A DNA stretch of 64,000 nucleotides from Clostridia bacterium (GTDB lineage Bacteria; Bacillota; Clostridia; Christensenellales; Christensenellaceae): contig JAFXKX010000005.1 in the NCBI GenBank assembly GCA_017531505.1, positions 1 through 64,000 on the forward strand. The letters are read 5' to 3'. The first letter of the stretch is position 1. Each line of letters begins with the position of its first letter. Shown piece by piece: positions 8,988 to 18,041 of this stretch. Both the position numbers and the translations under genes were made by a program. The notes under the pieces are model-generated. The model was not told where the DNA came from. It was given only the letters and a program-made list of their open reading frames with translations, and made no database searches.

Positions 8988-10418
8988 TCAATAGCTTGCG
9001 CTGATGTTTTCATACATCTCTGCATATACACCGGCAGATCTGTCCCAACTGAAATCTTCTTCCATCGCGCGAATACAAAGCGCCTTCCAGGCCTGCTTAT
9101 CCTTATACAGATCGATTGCTCTGTATGCAGCACCCAGCAAACCGCCTGCAGAATATTCTTCAAATACAAAGCCAATGCCATCGGGCTGCGCATTGTCGCG
9201 GATAGAGTCTTTCAGGCCTCCTGTCGCACGCACGATCGGTACTGTACCGTATCTGCACGCACTCATTTGGGAAAGACCACAAGGTTCGCTCTTGGAAGGC
9301 ATCAGCAGGATATCTGCACCTGCATATACCTTTCGGGAGAGGTCTTTGTTATATGTGATCATCGCAGACATCTTGGTGGGATATTTTTCCTGCAGAGATC
9401 TCAGCCAATCTTCGTAACGCACTTCGCCTTTACCGAGGATAATGATCTGTACATCACCCTGCAGCAGTTCTTCTGCAGCCTGACAAATCAGTTCCACACC
9501 CTTGTGGCCGGCAAGTCTGCTGATGACCGCCATCACGGGTACATTCGGCTCTACAGGCAATCCTGCAAGTTTCTGCAGTTCTTTCTTATTGATCGCTTTC
9601 TTATCAAATTCCTTTGCAGAGAATTTTTCAAAAATCAGATCGTCCTGAGAGGGATCATAACCCACTACGTCAATACCATTCAGGATGCCTATCAGTTTAC
9701 GGCTGTTGCGCTCGATGATAGGATGGAGTCCCTGGCCGTATTCCGGAGTCCGCAATTCCTGTACATAAGTCGCACTGACTGTACTGATCACGTCCGAACA
9801 TTCCAAAGCGCCCTTCATCAAATTGATGCAACCGTCATATTCTACCACAGATGCTGCCTCCGGGGGAAGAGCAAAAACATCACCAAGAATAGAAAGATCA
9901 TATTTTCCCTGATATTCTACGTTGTGAATGGTAAATACTGTACGGATCTGCGGATAATCATAACGATACGACAGATAAATGGGCAGCAATGCACTCTGCC
10001 AGTCATGGGCATGGATGATATCCGGCATGAAGTCCATCAACGGCAGACATTCCAGCACAGCCTTACAGAAGAATGCATAACGCTCGCCGTCATCAAAATA
10101 GCCATATAAGCCGCTGCTGCGCTTAAAGTAGTATTCGTTATCGATAAAGTAATAGGTAACACCGTTCTTCTCCAGAGAGAACAATCCGCAATAGATACGT
10201 CTCCAGGCCAGTTCTACAGCAGTGCTGCCCAAAAACGTCATCTTTTCACGCCAATAAGATTCGATCTCTCCATACAACGGAGTTACAACGCGAACATCAA
10301 ATTTTCCGGTAGCACTCAGTGCTTCGGGCAGAGAACCTGCCACCTCACCCAAGCCGCCGGTCGCTGCAAAAGGCAGTACCTCTGCTGCGGAAAACAGTAT
10401 TTTTTTCTTTGCTGCCAT
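8988..10418 (-). CDS. glgA: glycogen synthase (ADP-glucose)
   Basis: GT5 enzyme that adds glucose from ADP-glucose to the non-reducing end of glycogen. 476 residues, the normal length. N-terminal Rossmann domain with a TGGLGEVAGSLP loop; the C-terminal domain has SRLAGHKGVELI, PSKSEPCGLSQ and RATGGLKDS, the acceptor and nucleotide-binding motifs. The ADP-glucose loop, usually KxGGL in the family, reads ATGGL here, so the lysine position holds alanine. GGAAAGGA precedes the ATG. It lies between glgD and glgP, 19 nt from glgD, in the glycogen operon. Confidence 0.96.
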   Translation of the reverse strand: MAAKKKILFSAAEVLPFAATGGLGEVAGSLPEALSATGKFDVRVVTPLYGEIESYWREKMTFLGSTAVELAWRRIYCGLFSLEKNGVTYYFIDNEYYFKRSSGLYGYFDDGERYAFFCKAVLECLPLMDFMPDIIHAHDWQSALLPIYLSYRYDYPQIRTVFTIHNVEYQGKYDLSILGDVFALPPEAASVVEYDGCINLMKGALECSDVISTVSATYVQELRTPEYGQGLHPIIERNSRKLIGILNGIDVVGYDPSQDDLIFEKFSAKEFDKKAINKKELQKLAGLPVEPNVPVMAVISRLAGHKGVELICQAAEELLQGDVQIIILGKGEVRYEDWLRSLQEKYPTKMSAMITYNKDLSRKVYAGADILLMPSKSEPCGLSQMSACRYGTVPIVRATGGLKDSIRDNAQPDGIGFVFEEYSAGGLLGAAYRAIDLYKDKQAWKALCIRAMEEDFSWDRSAGVYAEMYENISASY

Positions 10419-10437
10419 AATTGTATCCTTTCCGTTA

Positions 10438-11556
10438 TCAAATCAAGCTGTCTTTATTAATAAAGAAGGGATGTGTAATGTAACCGGAGAGATTACGGCC
10501 GTCTTTTACAACAACACGCTTATCTGCTACTACATAGTTCAGTTCTGAATTTTCTCCCGCCATTACATCCTGCATCAACACACTGTTGCGTACAACTGCG
10601 CCGCGACCCACCTTAACGCCACGGAAGAGGATGGAATTTTCTACGGTTCCTTCAATTGTACAGCCATCTGCGATCATGGAATTCTTGACTTCTGCATTTG
10701 CACCGTACTTTGTGGGCGGAGAGTCTTTAACTTTTGTAAAAATCGGTCTATCTTCACAATCAAACAGTTCCTTACGGACTTCACGATCCAGCAGATCCAG
10801 GTTACCCTGCATATAAGACTCAATGGAATCGATAAAGCAATAGTAGCCCTTATGCTCATAGCCGCGAATATACATTCTGTCCAGATTGGGTGCCATAATT
10901 TCTCTGCTCATGCTGGAATAACCGTGAGCAATCGCATCTTCTACGACCGAAATCAGTTTGGTACGGTCAATGATCAATACATCCATACCCAGATTCACTT
11001 CACCCTGACCACCCTGATATACTGCCAAATCGATAACGCGGTTGTTTTCATCCAACTGCATGATCTTATTCATTCTACGGGATTCCCCATTCAATGTGGT
11101 TTTTTTATAAACCATAGTAATGTCAGCACCGGATTCCTCGTGATCTTTCATGGCAGCTGCCAGATCAAAGTTTGCAATGATATCACAGTCAGACATTACT
11201 ACATATTTTTCATGGGATTTGCGCATAATGCCCAATACGCCCTTCAATGCTTCCAGACGATTATTATACAGCGCATTGTTCTCCGTATGTCCGAAGGGAG
11301 GCAGTACCATCAGACCACCGCTTTTACGGTCGAGGTCCCAGTCACGGCCTCTGCCGACGTGGTTCATCAGGCTCTGATAATTGGTCTTGGTAATAACGCC
11401 AATGGTCTCCATACCGGCACCTACCATGGGAGACAGTACAAAGTCGATCAAACGATATCTGCCGCCAAAGGGAATCGATGCCATCGTACGTCCGCGTGTC
11501 AACTCGGGTACGATCTGATCATGTATATTCGAAAAGATAATGCCTAATGCACTCAT
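10438..11556 (-). CDS. glgD: glucose-1-phosphate adenylyltransferase subunit GlgD
   Basis: GlgD-type paralogue of ADP-glucose pyrophosphorylase, 372 residues, known in Firmicutes as the partner that forms a more active heterotetramer with GlgC. It keeps the nucleotidyltransferase fold and the C-terminal left-handed beta-helix (hexapeptide-like repeats around VENSILFRGVKVGRGAVVRNSV). The glycine-rich catalytic loop seen in GlgC ([11 protein letters not shown]) is replaced by a SALGIIFSNIHDQIV start, as expected for a weakly catalytic or regulatory subunit. It starts 10 nt after the glgC stop, with AGGAGG before the ATG. Confidence 0.95.
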   Translation of the reverse strand: MSALGIIFSNIHDQIVPELTRGRTMASIPFGGRYRLIDFVLSPMVGAGMETIGVITKTNYQSLMNHVGRGRDWDLDRKSGGLMVLPPFGHTENNALYNNRLEALKGVLGIMRKSHEKYVVMSDCDIIANFDLAAAMKDHEESGADITMVYKKTTLNGESRRMNKIMQLDENNRVIDLAVYQGGQGEVNLGMDVLIIDRTKLISVVEDAIAHGYSSMSREIMAPNLDRMYIRGYEHKGYYCFIDSIESYMQGNLDLLDREVRKELFDCEDRPIFTKVKDSPPTKYGANAEVKNSMIADGCTIEGTVENSILFRGVKVGRGAVVRNSVLMQDVMAGENSELNYVVADKRVVVKDGRNLSGYITHPFFINKDSLI

Positions 11557-11566
11557 GATAACCTCC

Positions 11567-12754
11567 TTATTTTACATCCTCAGTAACCATTTCGCCGGCA
11601 TCGACTACTGTCTTTGCGCCGACTTCCACACCGGCACCGATTACGGCAATGCCGGATGCATCCTGTTTGCTGACACCGACACGGGCATTTTCGCCTACGA
11701 CAACGCCATTATCCAGAATTGCATACTCTACGCGGGCACCTGCCTTAATCACGCAGTCGCCCATGATAACGCTGTCGCGTACCACTGCACCCTTTTCTAC
11801 GGTGATATTGGTAAACAGTACTGAATTTTCAACGGTGCCGTCGATCTCGCAGCCTTCTGCCAGTGCAGAGTTTTTGACTTTTGCGTCTTCACCGATATAG
11901 TGAGGATTTTCGGGAGTATGTCTGTAATAGATCTTCCAGGAAGGATCATTGAGGTCCAAGACCGGTTTTTCGCCCAGCAGGTCCATATTGGCTTCCCACA
12001 AAGAATCAATCGTACCTACATCTTTCCAATAACCGGAGAAGCCGTAAGCATACATTCTCTTGCCGTCTCTGAGCATTGCGGGAATGATGTTCTTACCAAA
12101 GTCCTTGGAAGATTTCTTATCTTCTTCATCTGCTTTCAGATATTCAAACAACACATTTTTATTGAAGATGTATACACCCATGGAAGCCTTTGTGCTCTTG
12201 GGTTTTGCGGGTTTTTCTTCAAATTCGAAAATACGGTTGTCCGCATCCGTATTCATAATACCGAAGCGCTTTGCCTCCTGCAATGTAACTTCGATAACAG
12301 CGATGGTACAGTCTGCATTGTTCTTCTTATGGAAGTCCAGCATCTTGTCGTAATCCATCTTATAAATGTGGTCACCGGAGAGTACCAGTACATAATCGGG
12401 ATCATATCTGTCGATAAAGCCCATATTCTGATAAATCGCATTTGCGGTGCCCTTATACCAGTCGCCGCCGCGGCTGCGCTGATACGGAGGCAATACATGT
12501 ACGCCGCCCCAGGTACGATCCAAGTCCCAAGGTTCGCCGTTGCCGATATAGTCGTTCAATTCCAGAGGCTGATACTGTGTCAATACGCCGACGGTATCGA
12601 TTCCGGAGTTGATGCAGTTAGACAGCGGGAAGTCGATGATACGATATTTGCTGCCAAAATTGACTGCCGGTTTTGCCACGTTGGAGGTCAGTGCATATAA
12701 ACGGCTGCCCTGTCCGCCTGCCAACAACATTGCCACACACTGTTTTTTTCGCAT
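11567..12754 (-). CDS. glgC: glucose-1-phosphate adenylyltransferase catalytic subunit
   Basis: ADP-glucose pyrophosphorylase making ADP-glucose from glucose 1-phosphate and ATP, the committed step of glycogen synthesis. 395 residues. The N-terminal loop [13 protein letters not shown] (residues about 10-22) and the W-x-K-GTA region ([13 protein letters not shown]) are intact. The substrate loop [10 protein letters not shown] and the C-terminal beta-helix are present. It follows glgB by 36 nt and precedes glgD by 10 nt, so GlgC and GlgD are made together. Regulation is expected to be at the operon promoter and by allosteric sugar phosphates, as in the family. Confidence 0.97.
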   Translation of the reverse strand: MRKKQCVAMLLAGGQGSRLYALTSNVAKPAVNFGSKYRIIDFPLSNCINSGIDTVGVLTQYQPLELNDYIGNGEPWDLDRTWGGVHVLPPYQRSRGGDWYKGTANAIYQNMGFIDRYDPDYVLVLSGDHIYKMDYDKMLDFHKKNNADCTIAVIEVTLQEAKRFGIMNTDADNRIFEFEEKPAKPKSTKASMGVYIFNKNVLFEYLKADEEDKKSSKDFGKNIIPAMLRDGKRMYAYGFSGYWKDVGTIDSLWEANMDLLGEKPVLDLNDPSWKIYYRHTPENPHYIGEDAKVKNSALAEGCEIDGTVENSVLFTNITVEKGAVVRDSVIMGDCVIKAGARVEYAILDNGVVVGENARVGVSKQDASGIAVIGAGVEVGAKTVVDAGEMVTEDVK

Positions 12755-12790
12755 ATTTGTCCCTGCCTTTCCCTATAACCAGGTAATAAA

Positions 12791-14713
12791 TTATACAGTT
12801 TGATTTTTTTGCGTTTGCGTTTTCTTCGCTTCTATTTCCCAGATCACTGCACCCAAAGGGGGAAGTGTTACTGTTGCATAATATTGGCCATCCGCCTGTT
12901 TCACCGGCAGGATGTCCCCGGGCAGCACTCCGCCGCCACCGAATTCCTCCGCATCGGAGTTGAATATACACTGATATTTGTCAGCTTTTTGCAACGGCAA
13001 TGTATAGCCCTGCCGCAATACCGGTGAAAAATTAATGGCGATCAGCAATTCATGTCCGTTTTTTGCAATACGGCGATATGCACAGCAGTTGCTTGGCGCA
13101 TCATCGGCCACTACCCATTGGAATCCATCCCAATCCTGATCGTTTTCCCATAAAGGCTGTTTCTCCAGATACAATAAGTTGATTTCTCTGCTGAATGCAT
13201 GGAACTTACGGTGCATTTCATAGTCCAGCATAAAGAACTCCAACCCTTCCTTATATGCCCACTCTTTGAATTGTGCAAATTCATTGCCCATAAAAGAGAG
13301 CTTTTTCCCGGGACGGGTCATCATAAACGTAGTAAATGCACGGTCATTTGCAAATTTATTTTCATACGAACCGGGCATTTTATCCAACAAAGAACGCTTG
13401 CCATGCACTACCTCATCGTGCGAGATAGGCAGGATATAGTTTTCGTTGAAAGCGTACATCATGGGGAAGGTCAATTTCTGATGATCATTTTTGCGGAAGA
13501 AAGGATCTGTCTCCATGTACTTGAGCGTATCATTCATCCACCCCATATCCCATTTGAAATTGAATCCCAGACCTCCGACTTTCGGAGGTTTTGTGATCAT
13601 CGGCCACTCGGTGGATTCTTCTGCGATCGTCAGTGCATACGGAAACTCTGTCAGAACAGCTTCATTCATTTTCTTCAAAAATGCTTCTGCTTCCAGATTT
13701 CCGCGTCCACCATACTGATTGGGTTCCCACTGACCCGGCGGCCTGTCAAAATCCAGATACAGCATTGCTGCCACGGCATCGACACGCAATCCATCCAAAT
13801 GGTATTTATCCAGCCAGAACATCGCATTGGAGATCAGGAAAGAAATCACTTCCGGACGACCAAAATCAAAAATGCGCGTTCCCCATACTATATGCTCTCG
13901 TCTTGCCGGATTTTCATCCTCATACAATGGATGTCCGTCAAATTCCATCAAGCCGTGTGCATCTTTGGGAAAATGCGCCGGCACCCAGTCTAAAATGACG
14001 CCCAATCCGTTCTGATGTGCCTTATCTACAAAATAACGGAAATCCTCCGGTGTACCGTAACGCGCCGTTACGCTGTAATATCCGCAAACCTGATAACCCC
14101 AAGAGCCATCAAAGGGATGCTCCATCAACGGCAGCAGTTCCAGATGGGTATATCCCATGGACTTTGCATAAGGAATCAACTGATCGGCATATTCCCGATA
14201 GTTGTATTCCGTACCATCTTCTTTCTGTTTCCACGAGCCAAGATGTACTTCGTAAATATTCATGGGAGATGCATACGGATTTTGCTTTTTGCGCCATTCC
14301 ATATAATGGGCATCCTGCCACTCATATTCAGCATCTATGTCATATACTTTTGAAGCAGTTCCCTGACGAGTCTCGCTGTAAAATGCATACGGATCTGCCT
14401 TCAGGCGAACGTTGCCTTTATCATCTTGTATCGCATATTTATATAACGCATATTGCGGCATTCCCGGAATAAAGCCTTCCCACACACTGCTGTCCTGCAG
14501 GCGCTCCATCGGAGCAGTTCCGGGCTGCCAGCCATTAAAATCTCCTACAATGCTTACCGCCTGTGCTCTGGGGGCCCAAACACGAAAACACACACCCGGC
14601 ACCTGATCTTTCAGGCAAGGATGTGCCCCAAAAAACTGATATGCTTTGAAATTTTTCCCTTGGTGAAACAGATGGCACGGCAACTCCCATGCATTCGTCT
14701 GATATTGTTGCAA
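12791..14713 (-). CDS. glgB: 1,4-alpha-glucan branching enzyme
   Basis: GH13 branching enzyme creating alpha-1,6 links in glycogen. 640 residues, the short type with a single N-terminal beta-sandwich (VCFRVWAPRAQAVSIVGDFN). Catalytic barrel motifs are complete: DWVPAHFPKD, GLRVDAVAAMLYLD with the nucleophile, TIAEEST with the acid, and PISHDEVVHGK. The start is a TTG at 14713, set by AGGAGG eight bases upstream; there is no in-frame ATG nearby. It is the first gene of the leftward operon. Three bases before the TTG an out-of-frame TTG also occurs, but it gives no reading frame. Confidence 0.96.
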   Translation of the reverse strand: MQQYQTNAWELPCHLFHQGKNFKAYQFFGAHPCLKDQVPGVCFRVWAPRAQAVSIVGDFNGWQPGTAPMERLQDSSVWEGFIPGMPQYALYKYAIQDDKGNVRLKADPYAFYSETRQGTASKVYDIDAEYEWQDAHYMEWRKKQNPYASPMNIYEVHLGSWKQKEDGTEYNYREYADQLIPYAKSMGYTHLELLPLMEHPFDGSWGYQVCGYYSVTARYGTPEDFRYFVDKAHQNGLGVILDWVPAHFPKDAHGLMEFDGHPLYEDENPARREHIVWGTRIFDFGRPEVISFLISNAMFWLDKYHLDGLRVDAVAAMLYLDFDRPPGQWEPNQYGGRGNLEAEAFLKKMNEAVLTEFPYALTIAEESTEWPMITKPPKVGGLGFNFKWDMGWMNDTLKYMETDPFFRKNDHQKLTFPMMYAFNENYILPISHDEVVHGKRSLLDKMPGSYENKFANDRAFTTFMMTRPGKKLSFMGNEFAQFKEWAYKEGLEFFMLDYEMHRKFHAFSREINLLYLEKQPLWENDQDWDGFQWVVADDAPSNCCAYRRIAKNGHELLIAINFSPVLRQGYTLPLQKADKYQCIFNSDAEEFGGGGVLPGDILPVKQADGQYYATVTLPPLGAVIWEIEAKKTQTQKNQTV

Positions 14714-14746
14714 TCCAATCGCCTCCTCTCAATAACCGCGGGTATC

Positions 14747-14775
14747 ATTATAAAAGTGCATACACACCTTATTAC
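14747..14775 (-). promoter_or_regulatory. candidate promoter of the glycogen operon
   Basis: TATAAT at 14747-14752 on the minus strand, about 34 nt upstream of glgB, with a weak GTAATA 17 nt further upstream. Two CTTTTcAAAG-like palindromes lie about 60 and 80 nt upstream and could be regulator sites. The poor -35 box suggests an activator is needed. Confidence 0.4.
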
Positions 14776-14849
14776 TAATAATTCGGTCTTCTCTTCGTTT
14801 TTCCTTTTCAAAAGAGTATACTTTTTATTTCTTTTCAAAGTATTTCCAT

Positions 14850-14884
14850 AAAAAAACAAGGCACGGAATATGCCTTGTTTTTTT
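14850..14884 (-). terminator. terminator after lysC
   Basis: Perfect hairpin AAACAAGGCA / TGCCTTGTTT with a seven-base loop and T runs on both sides. It lies directly after the aspartate kinase stop and separates it from the glycogen operon. Confidence 0.9.
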
Positions 14885-14887
14885 ACC

Positions 14888-16207
14888 TCAAAATTCGTTT
14901 GCAAACGCATCATGGATTGCAACCATCGTGCGTTCAAAATCTTCATTTTTCACACCGATGATAATATTCATTTCACTCGATCCCTGATCGATCATACGCA
15001 CGTTGATATTCGCCTTGGCTATTGCTCCAAACAACGTTGCCGCACAGCCAATGCTGGAGCGCATACGTTTACCGACAGTAGCGATCAGTGCCAGATCTCG
15101 TACGATCTCTACACTGTCCGGTTCACAGGTACGGTGTATATCGTCCACGATATCATTGATATTGTCCTTTGCTTTCGCATCTTCCAATACCACACACAAA
15201 GAGTCTATGCTGGACGGCATATGTTCAAAGGGAATACCGTATTTTTCAATACATGCCAATACCCTTCTGCCAAAACCCAGTTCTGCATTCATGCCATTCT
15301 TTTCAATGGATATGATTGTAAAATTCTTTTTGCCGGCAATACCGGTTACGGGCGGGCCATCGTAATCCTCGATGGTCGGCGTGATCATCGTGCCTGCCGC
15401 GCTGGGTTCATTGGTATTGCGCACATTGATCGGGATCGCATACTTGTATACCGGGAAGATAGAATCCTCATGCAATACCGATGCACCCATATAGCTCAAT
15501 TCGCGCAGTTCACGGTAGGTGACTGTCTTTACTTTCTTTGCATTCTTTACGATACGCGGATCTGCCATATAGAAGCCGGATACATCCGTCCAGTTTTCAT
15601 ACAAATCTGCTCTGGCTGCCGCTGCAACGATTGCACCTGTGATATCTGAACCACCTCTAGAGAAAGTTTTGATTGCTCCGTTGGGCATACTACCGTAAAA
15701 GCCGGGGATCACCGCACGCTCTGTTGCTGCAAGACGCTCGGACAATACCTTTTCTGTCTTCTTCTCGTCGTATTTACCGCGTTTGTCAAAGAAAACCACT
15801 TCGGCAGCATCGATAAATTCATACCCGAGATAATCTGCCAGCAAAAGTCCGTTCAGGTACTCACCGCGGCTTGCCGCATAGTCAGCACCTGCTCCATCCA
15901 GCAGATTTTTCAATACCTCTTCCAGTTCCGATTCGATATCTACCTTCAGATCCAGATCACGCTTGATATCTGTAAATCTGGAATAGATCAAATCATAACT
16001 TTCTGTATAATCTTCACCCTTTTCGATCGCATCTTCCAATGCATATAAAAGGTCTGTTACTTTTATCTGATATTTTTCGGACTTGCCCGGTGCGGAAGGA
16101 ACCACATATCTGCGGGACGGGTCCGAAAAAATGATATCTTTTACTTTGGCGATCTGTACGGAATCCGCAAGGGAGGTTCCGCCAAACTTAGCCACTCTAA
16201 TTTCCAT
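14888..16207 (-). CDS. lysC: aspartate kinase
   Basis: Phosphorylates L-aspartate, the first step toward lysine, threonine and methionine. 439 residues. The N-terminal kinase domain opens with VAKFGGTSLADS (family KFGGTS). FSRGGSDITGAIVAAA is the aspartate/ATP site, and two C-terminal ACT domains (from about residue 300) provide amino-acid feedback. No homoserine dehydrogenase domain is fused. There is no lysine riboswitch: the gap to the upstream DUF1015 gene is only 43 nt, so the two form one transcript. Which amino acid inhibits it cannot be read from sequence. Confidence 0.96.
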   Translation of the reverse strand: MEIRVAKFGGTSLADSVQIAKVKDIIFSDPSRRYVVPSAPGKSEKYQIKVTDLLYALEDAIEKGEDYTESYDLIYSRFTDIKRDLDLKVDIESELEEVLKNLLDGAGADYAASRGEYLNGLLLADYLGYEFIDAAEVVFFDKRGKYDEKKTEKVLSERLAATERAVIPGFYGSMPNGAIKTFSRGGSDITGAIVAAAARADLYENWTDVSGFYMADPRIVKNAKKVKTVTYRELRELSYMGASVLHEDSIFPVYKYAIPINVRNTNEPSAAGTMITPTIEDYDGPPVTGIAGKKNFTIISIEKNGMNAELGFGRRVLACIEKYGIPFEHMPSSIDSLCVVLEDAKAKDNINDIVDDIHRTCEPDSVEIVRDLALIATVGKRMRSSIGCAATLFGAIAKANINVRMIDQGSSEMNIIIGVKNEDFERTMVAIHDAFANEF

Positions 16208-16250
16208 GTTAACTCCTTGATTAGCTCTGAGGCGTCATCTACGCACTAAG

Positions 16251-17705
16251 TTACTCAGATTTTTTCTTGAAAAGGTTGCCGATTTTGAATTCTTTCAGCT
16301 TCTGCGTAGTCTTTTCGGGCATAGGCTCGTCAAAGATTTCTTCAATAGACTCCTCTTCGTCGTAAAATTCCTCGGACTCTTCCATCAATTCTTCTTCGGG
16401 CTCATCCTCATGCTCGCTCAAAAGACGGCACTCGATATAGTAACGCTTTTCATTTGCTTCGCCCAAAGAGAAACATTTTTTGGGAAGCACTCCCATGGCG
16501 GACAGCGTATCAAAGAACGTTTCCTTTTCCATTGCAGGCATCAGGAAACCAAGGGTATCATATTCCTGTGTTACACGTTCAAACTCCGCATCACCATGGA
16601 TGTATTCCAGTTTTGCCAGCGGATGTTCACGTACAAAGTCTTCCAATACCGGCTGCAGCTGCTCTATCAGCATTTTGGTGGAAGGAGCGTTGATCTCAAT
16701 ACGGCCGGAGCTGCTCTTGCTGGTGAAGAAAAGCACTTCGGGAGCATCGGTCACCTGCACAGCAGGCTTTCTTCTGGAGAATACCAGTCTTGCATCTGCG
16801 CCAACAGAATTCAGATGGTCTACCACATACTGAATGCACATGGAAGAGCTTACGCCGGAAATTACTCTGTGGATGGGCAGCAGCGGCAACGCAGGATCAT
16901 GCAGATTTACCAATTCGCACATTACATAACGCAGCGGATGATTTTCACGTTCCTCTTCGCTCAGCATTTCTTTGGTTTCTTCCCATATTGCCTTTGCAGT
17001 TGCAAAAGAATGATTGCCGTCTCCGATACAGAAGCGCATACCGTCTCTGGTCTTGAGCTGTTCCAGCTGCATCAGGATTTCCGCTTCCATATTTTCATCT
17101 TCGATCAGGTAACCGGTCGCTCTGCCGCCATGCATCATCAGATCAACATCATAGAGTTTTGTCAGGCTCTCGCGTTTTCTCCAGATGGGCTCAATCACCT
17201 TGAACTGAGGATCGTCCATCAGCATCAGAACATGCGGCATTTCCAATTCCGCACCCATACGGAGGTCGATACGCGCATCCATACGGTCTTCCAATACCTC
17301 TTCGCTGGCTCTGATAGAAGCCTTTTTGAAAGGATCTGCATCAAAAGCCTCCAGGTCTACCATGACCATCAGGCCTTTTCTCACCTTGCGGTCTACCGTA
17401 CGTTCCACCAAAATGAAACCCTGCGGCAGCAGTGTCAGAATCCCTTCATCAATATATCTTGTCATAATCTGTTTTGCATTATCGATTCTGGCATCACGAT
17501 CCGAAGCATTCAGATAAATCTCGGGCAGCATTATATGCAGAGAAGAAGGGCTTCCGCCAACCGTACGCTCGACCTCTTTCCAGTATGTTTCGTTGGAAGT
17601 GTACTGGTCACAGGCGATAACCGCCCACTTACGCATATTGACTTTCTTATCCGGCAGCAACACCTCAGGTACTTCGATCCCGATATTTTTAAAATTATGT
17701 TCCAT
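16251..17705 (-). CDS. DUF1015 family protein with acidic C-terminal extension
   Basis: Conserved protein of unknown function, 484 residues. The body matches DUF1015 (KWAVIACDQYTSNETYW near the N terminus, FCIGDGNHSFATAKA in the middle, LGFLMPAMEKETFFD late), a family resembling SerK/ParB-like kinases. GDGNHSFATAKA is the probable phosphate or nucleotide site. Unusual is the C-terminal extension of about 55 residues, first highly acidic (runs of E and D), then basic (ending LFKKKSE). It heads a two-gene unit with lysC. The family link to amino-acid metabolism is suggested only by context. Confidence 0.85.
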   Translation of the reverse strand: MEHNFKNIGIEVPEVLLPDKKVNMRKWAVIACDQYTSNETYWKEVERTVGGSPSSLHIMLPEIYLNASDRDARIDNAKQIMTRYIDEGILTLLPQGFILVERTVDRKVRKGLMVMVDLEAFDADPFKKASIRASEEVLEDRMDARIDLRMGAELEMPHVLMLMDDPQFKVIEPIWRKRESLTKLYDVDLMMHGGRATGYLIEDENMEAEILMQLEQLKTRDGMRFCIGDGNHSFATAKAIWEETKEMLSEEERENHPLRYVMCELVNLHDPALPLLPIHRVISGVSSSMCIQYVVDHLNSVGADARLVFSRRKPAVQVTDAPEVLFFTSKSSSGRIEINAPSTKMLIEQLQPVLEDFVREHPLAKLEYIHGDAEFERVTQEYDTLGFLMPAMEKETFFDTLSAMGVLPKKCFSLGEANEKRYYIECRLLSEHEDEPEEELMEESEEFYDEEESIEEIFDEPMPEKTTQKLKEFKIGNLFKKKSE

Positions 17706-18041
17706 GATTCATCCCTCCGCACAGCAAGACAGTTTTCAAGCTTTCTTTCGTGCATATCATATATTTATCGATAAAAATCCATAATAATCCATGCTATCAA
17801 TACTCTTAATACTATATCATAAGGTTTTTATTCGTTCAACTTATTTCTGAAAATTCCCTGCTGTTTTCTGACTGTTTCTGTTAATTTTTCCGATAACCGT
17901 AAACCTCCTCCTCTTCCCGGAAGGTTTTGTTGACAAACACCTAACCATAATATAATATTTATTCTGTATAAAGATGTCTGCACGGCATCATTTTCATGTA
18001 TATAACGGTCGATCCTGTCGACCATAAAGGAGTATCGAATC
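17706..18041. other. divergent intergenic region upstream of DUF1015 and leuS
   Basis: 336 bases with no credible gene. It holds A/T-rich sequence upstream of the DUF1015 gene (possible minus-strand -10 near 17760, weak -35) and the leuS promoter on the right. The leuS leader of about 75 nt has a GGTCGA/TCGACC hairpin. No T-box motif is present, so leuS is not T-box controlled here. Confidence 0.6.
17930..17958 (+). promoter_or_regulatory. leuS promoter
   Basis: Consensus TTGACA at 17930-17935. Downstream lie TATAAT at 17951 (15-nt spacer) and overlapping TAATAT at 17953 (17-nt spacer). One of the two should be the -10 box. Confidence 0.7.

Noticed and set aside
14806-14840. Two CTTTTcAAAG palindromes upstream of glgB as operators
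   Set aside because: They are short, A/T-rich and common by chance; noted only as possible sites in the promoter entry.
16208-16250. Lysine riboswitch ahead of lysC
   Set aside because: Only 43 nt separate lysC from the upstream gene, far too few for the aptamer.
17973-18026. A 17-codon ATG frame in the leuS leader that could be an attenuation peptide
   Set aside because: It contains no leucine codon, has no good ribosome-binding site, and no T-box or terminator follows it.
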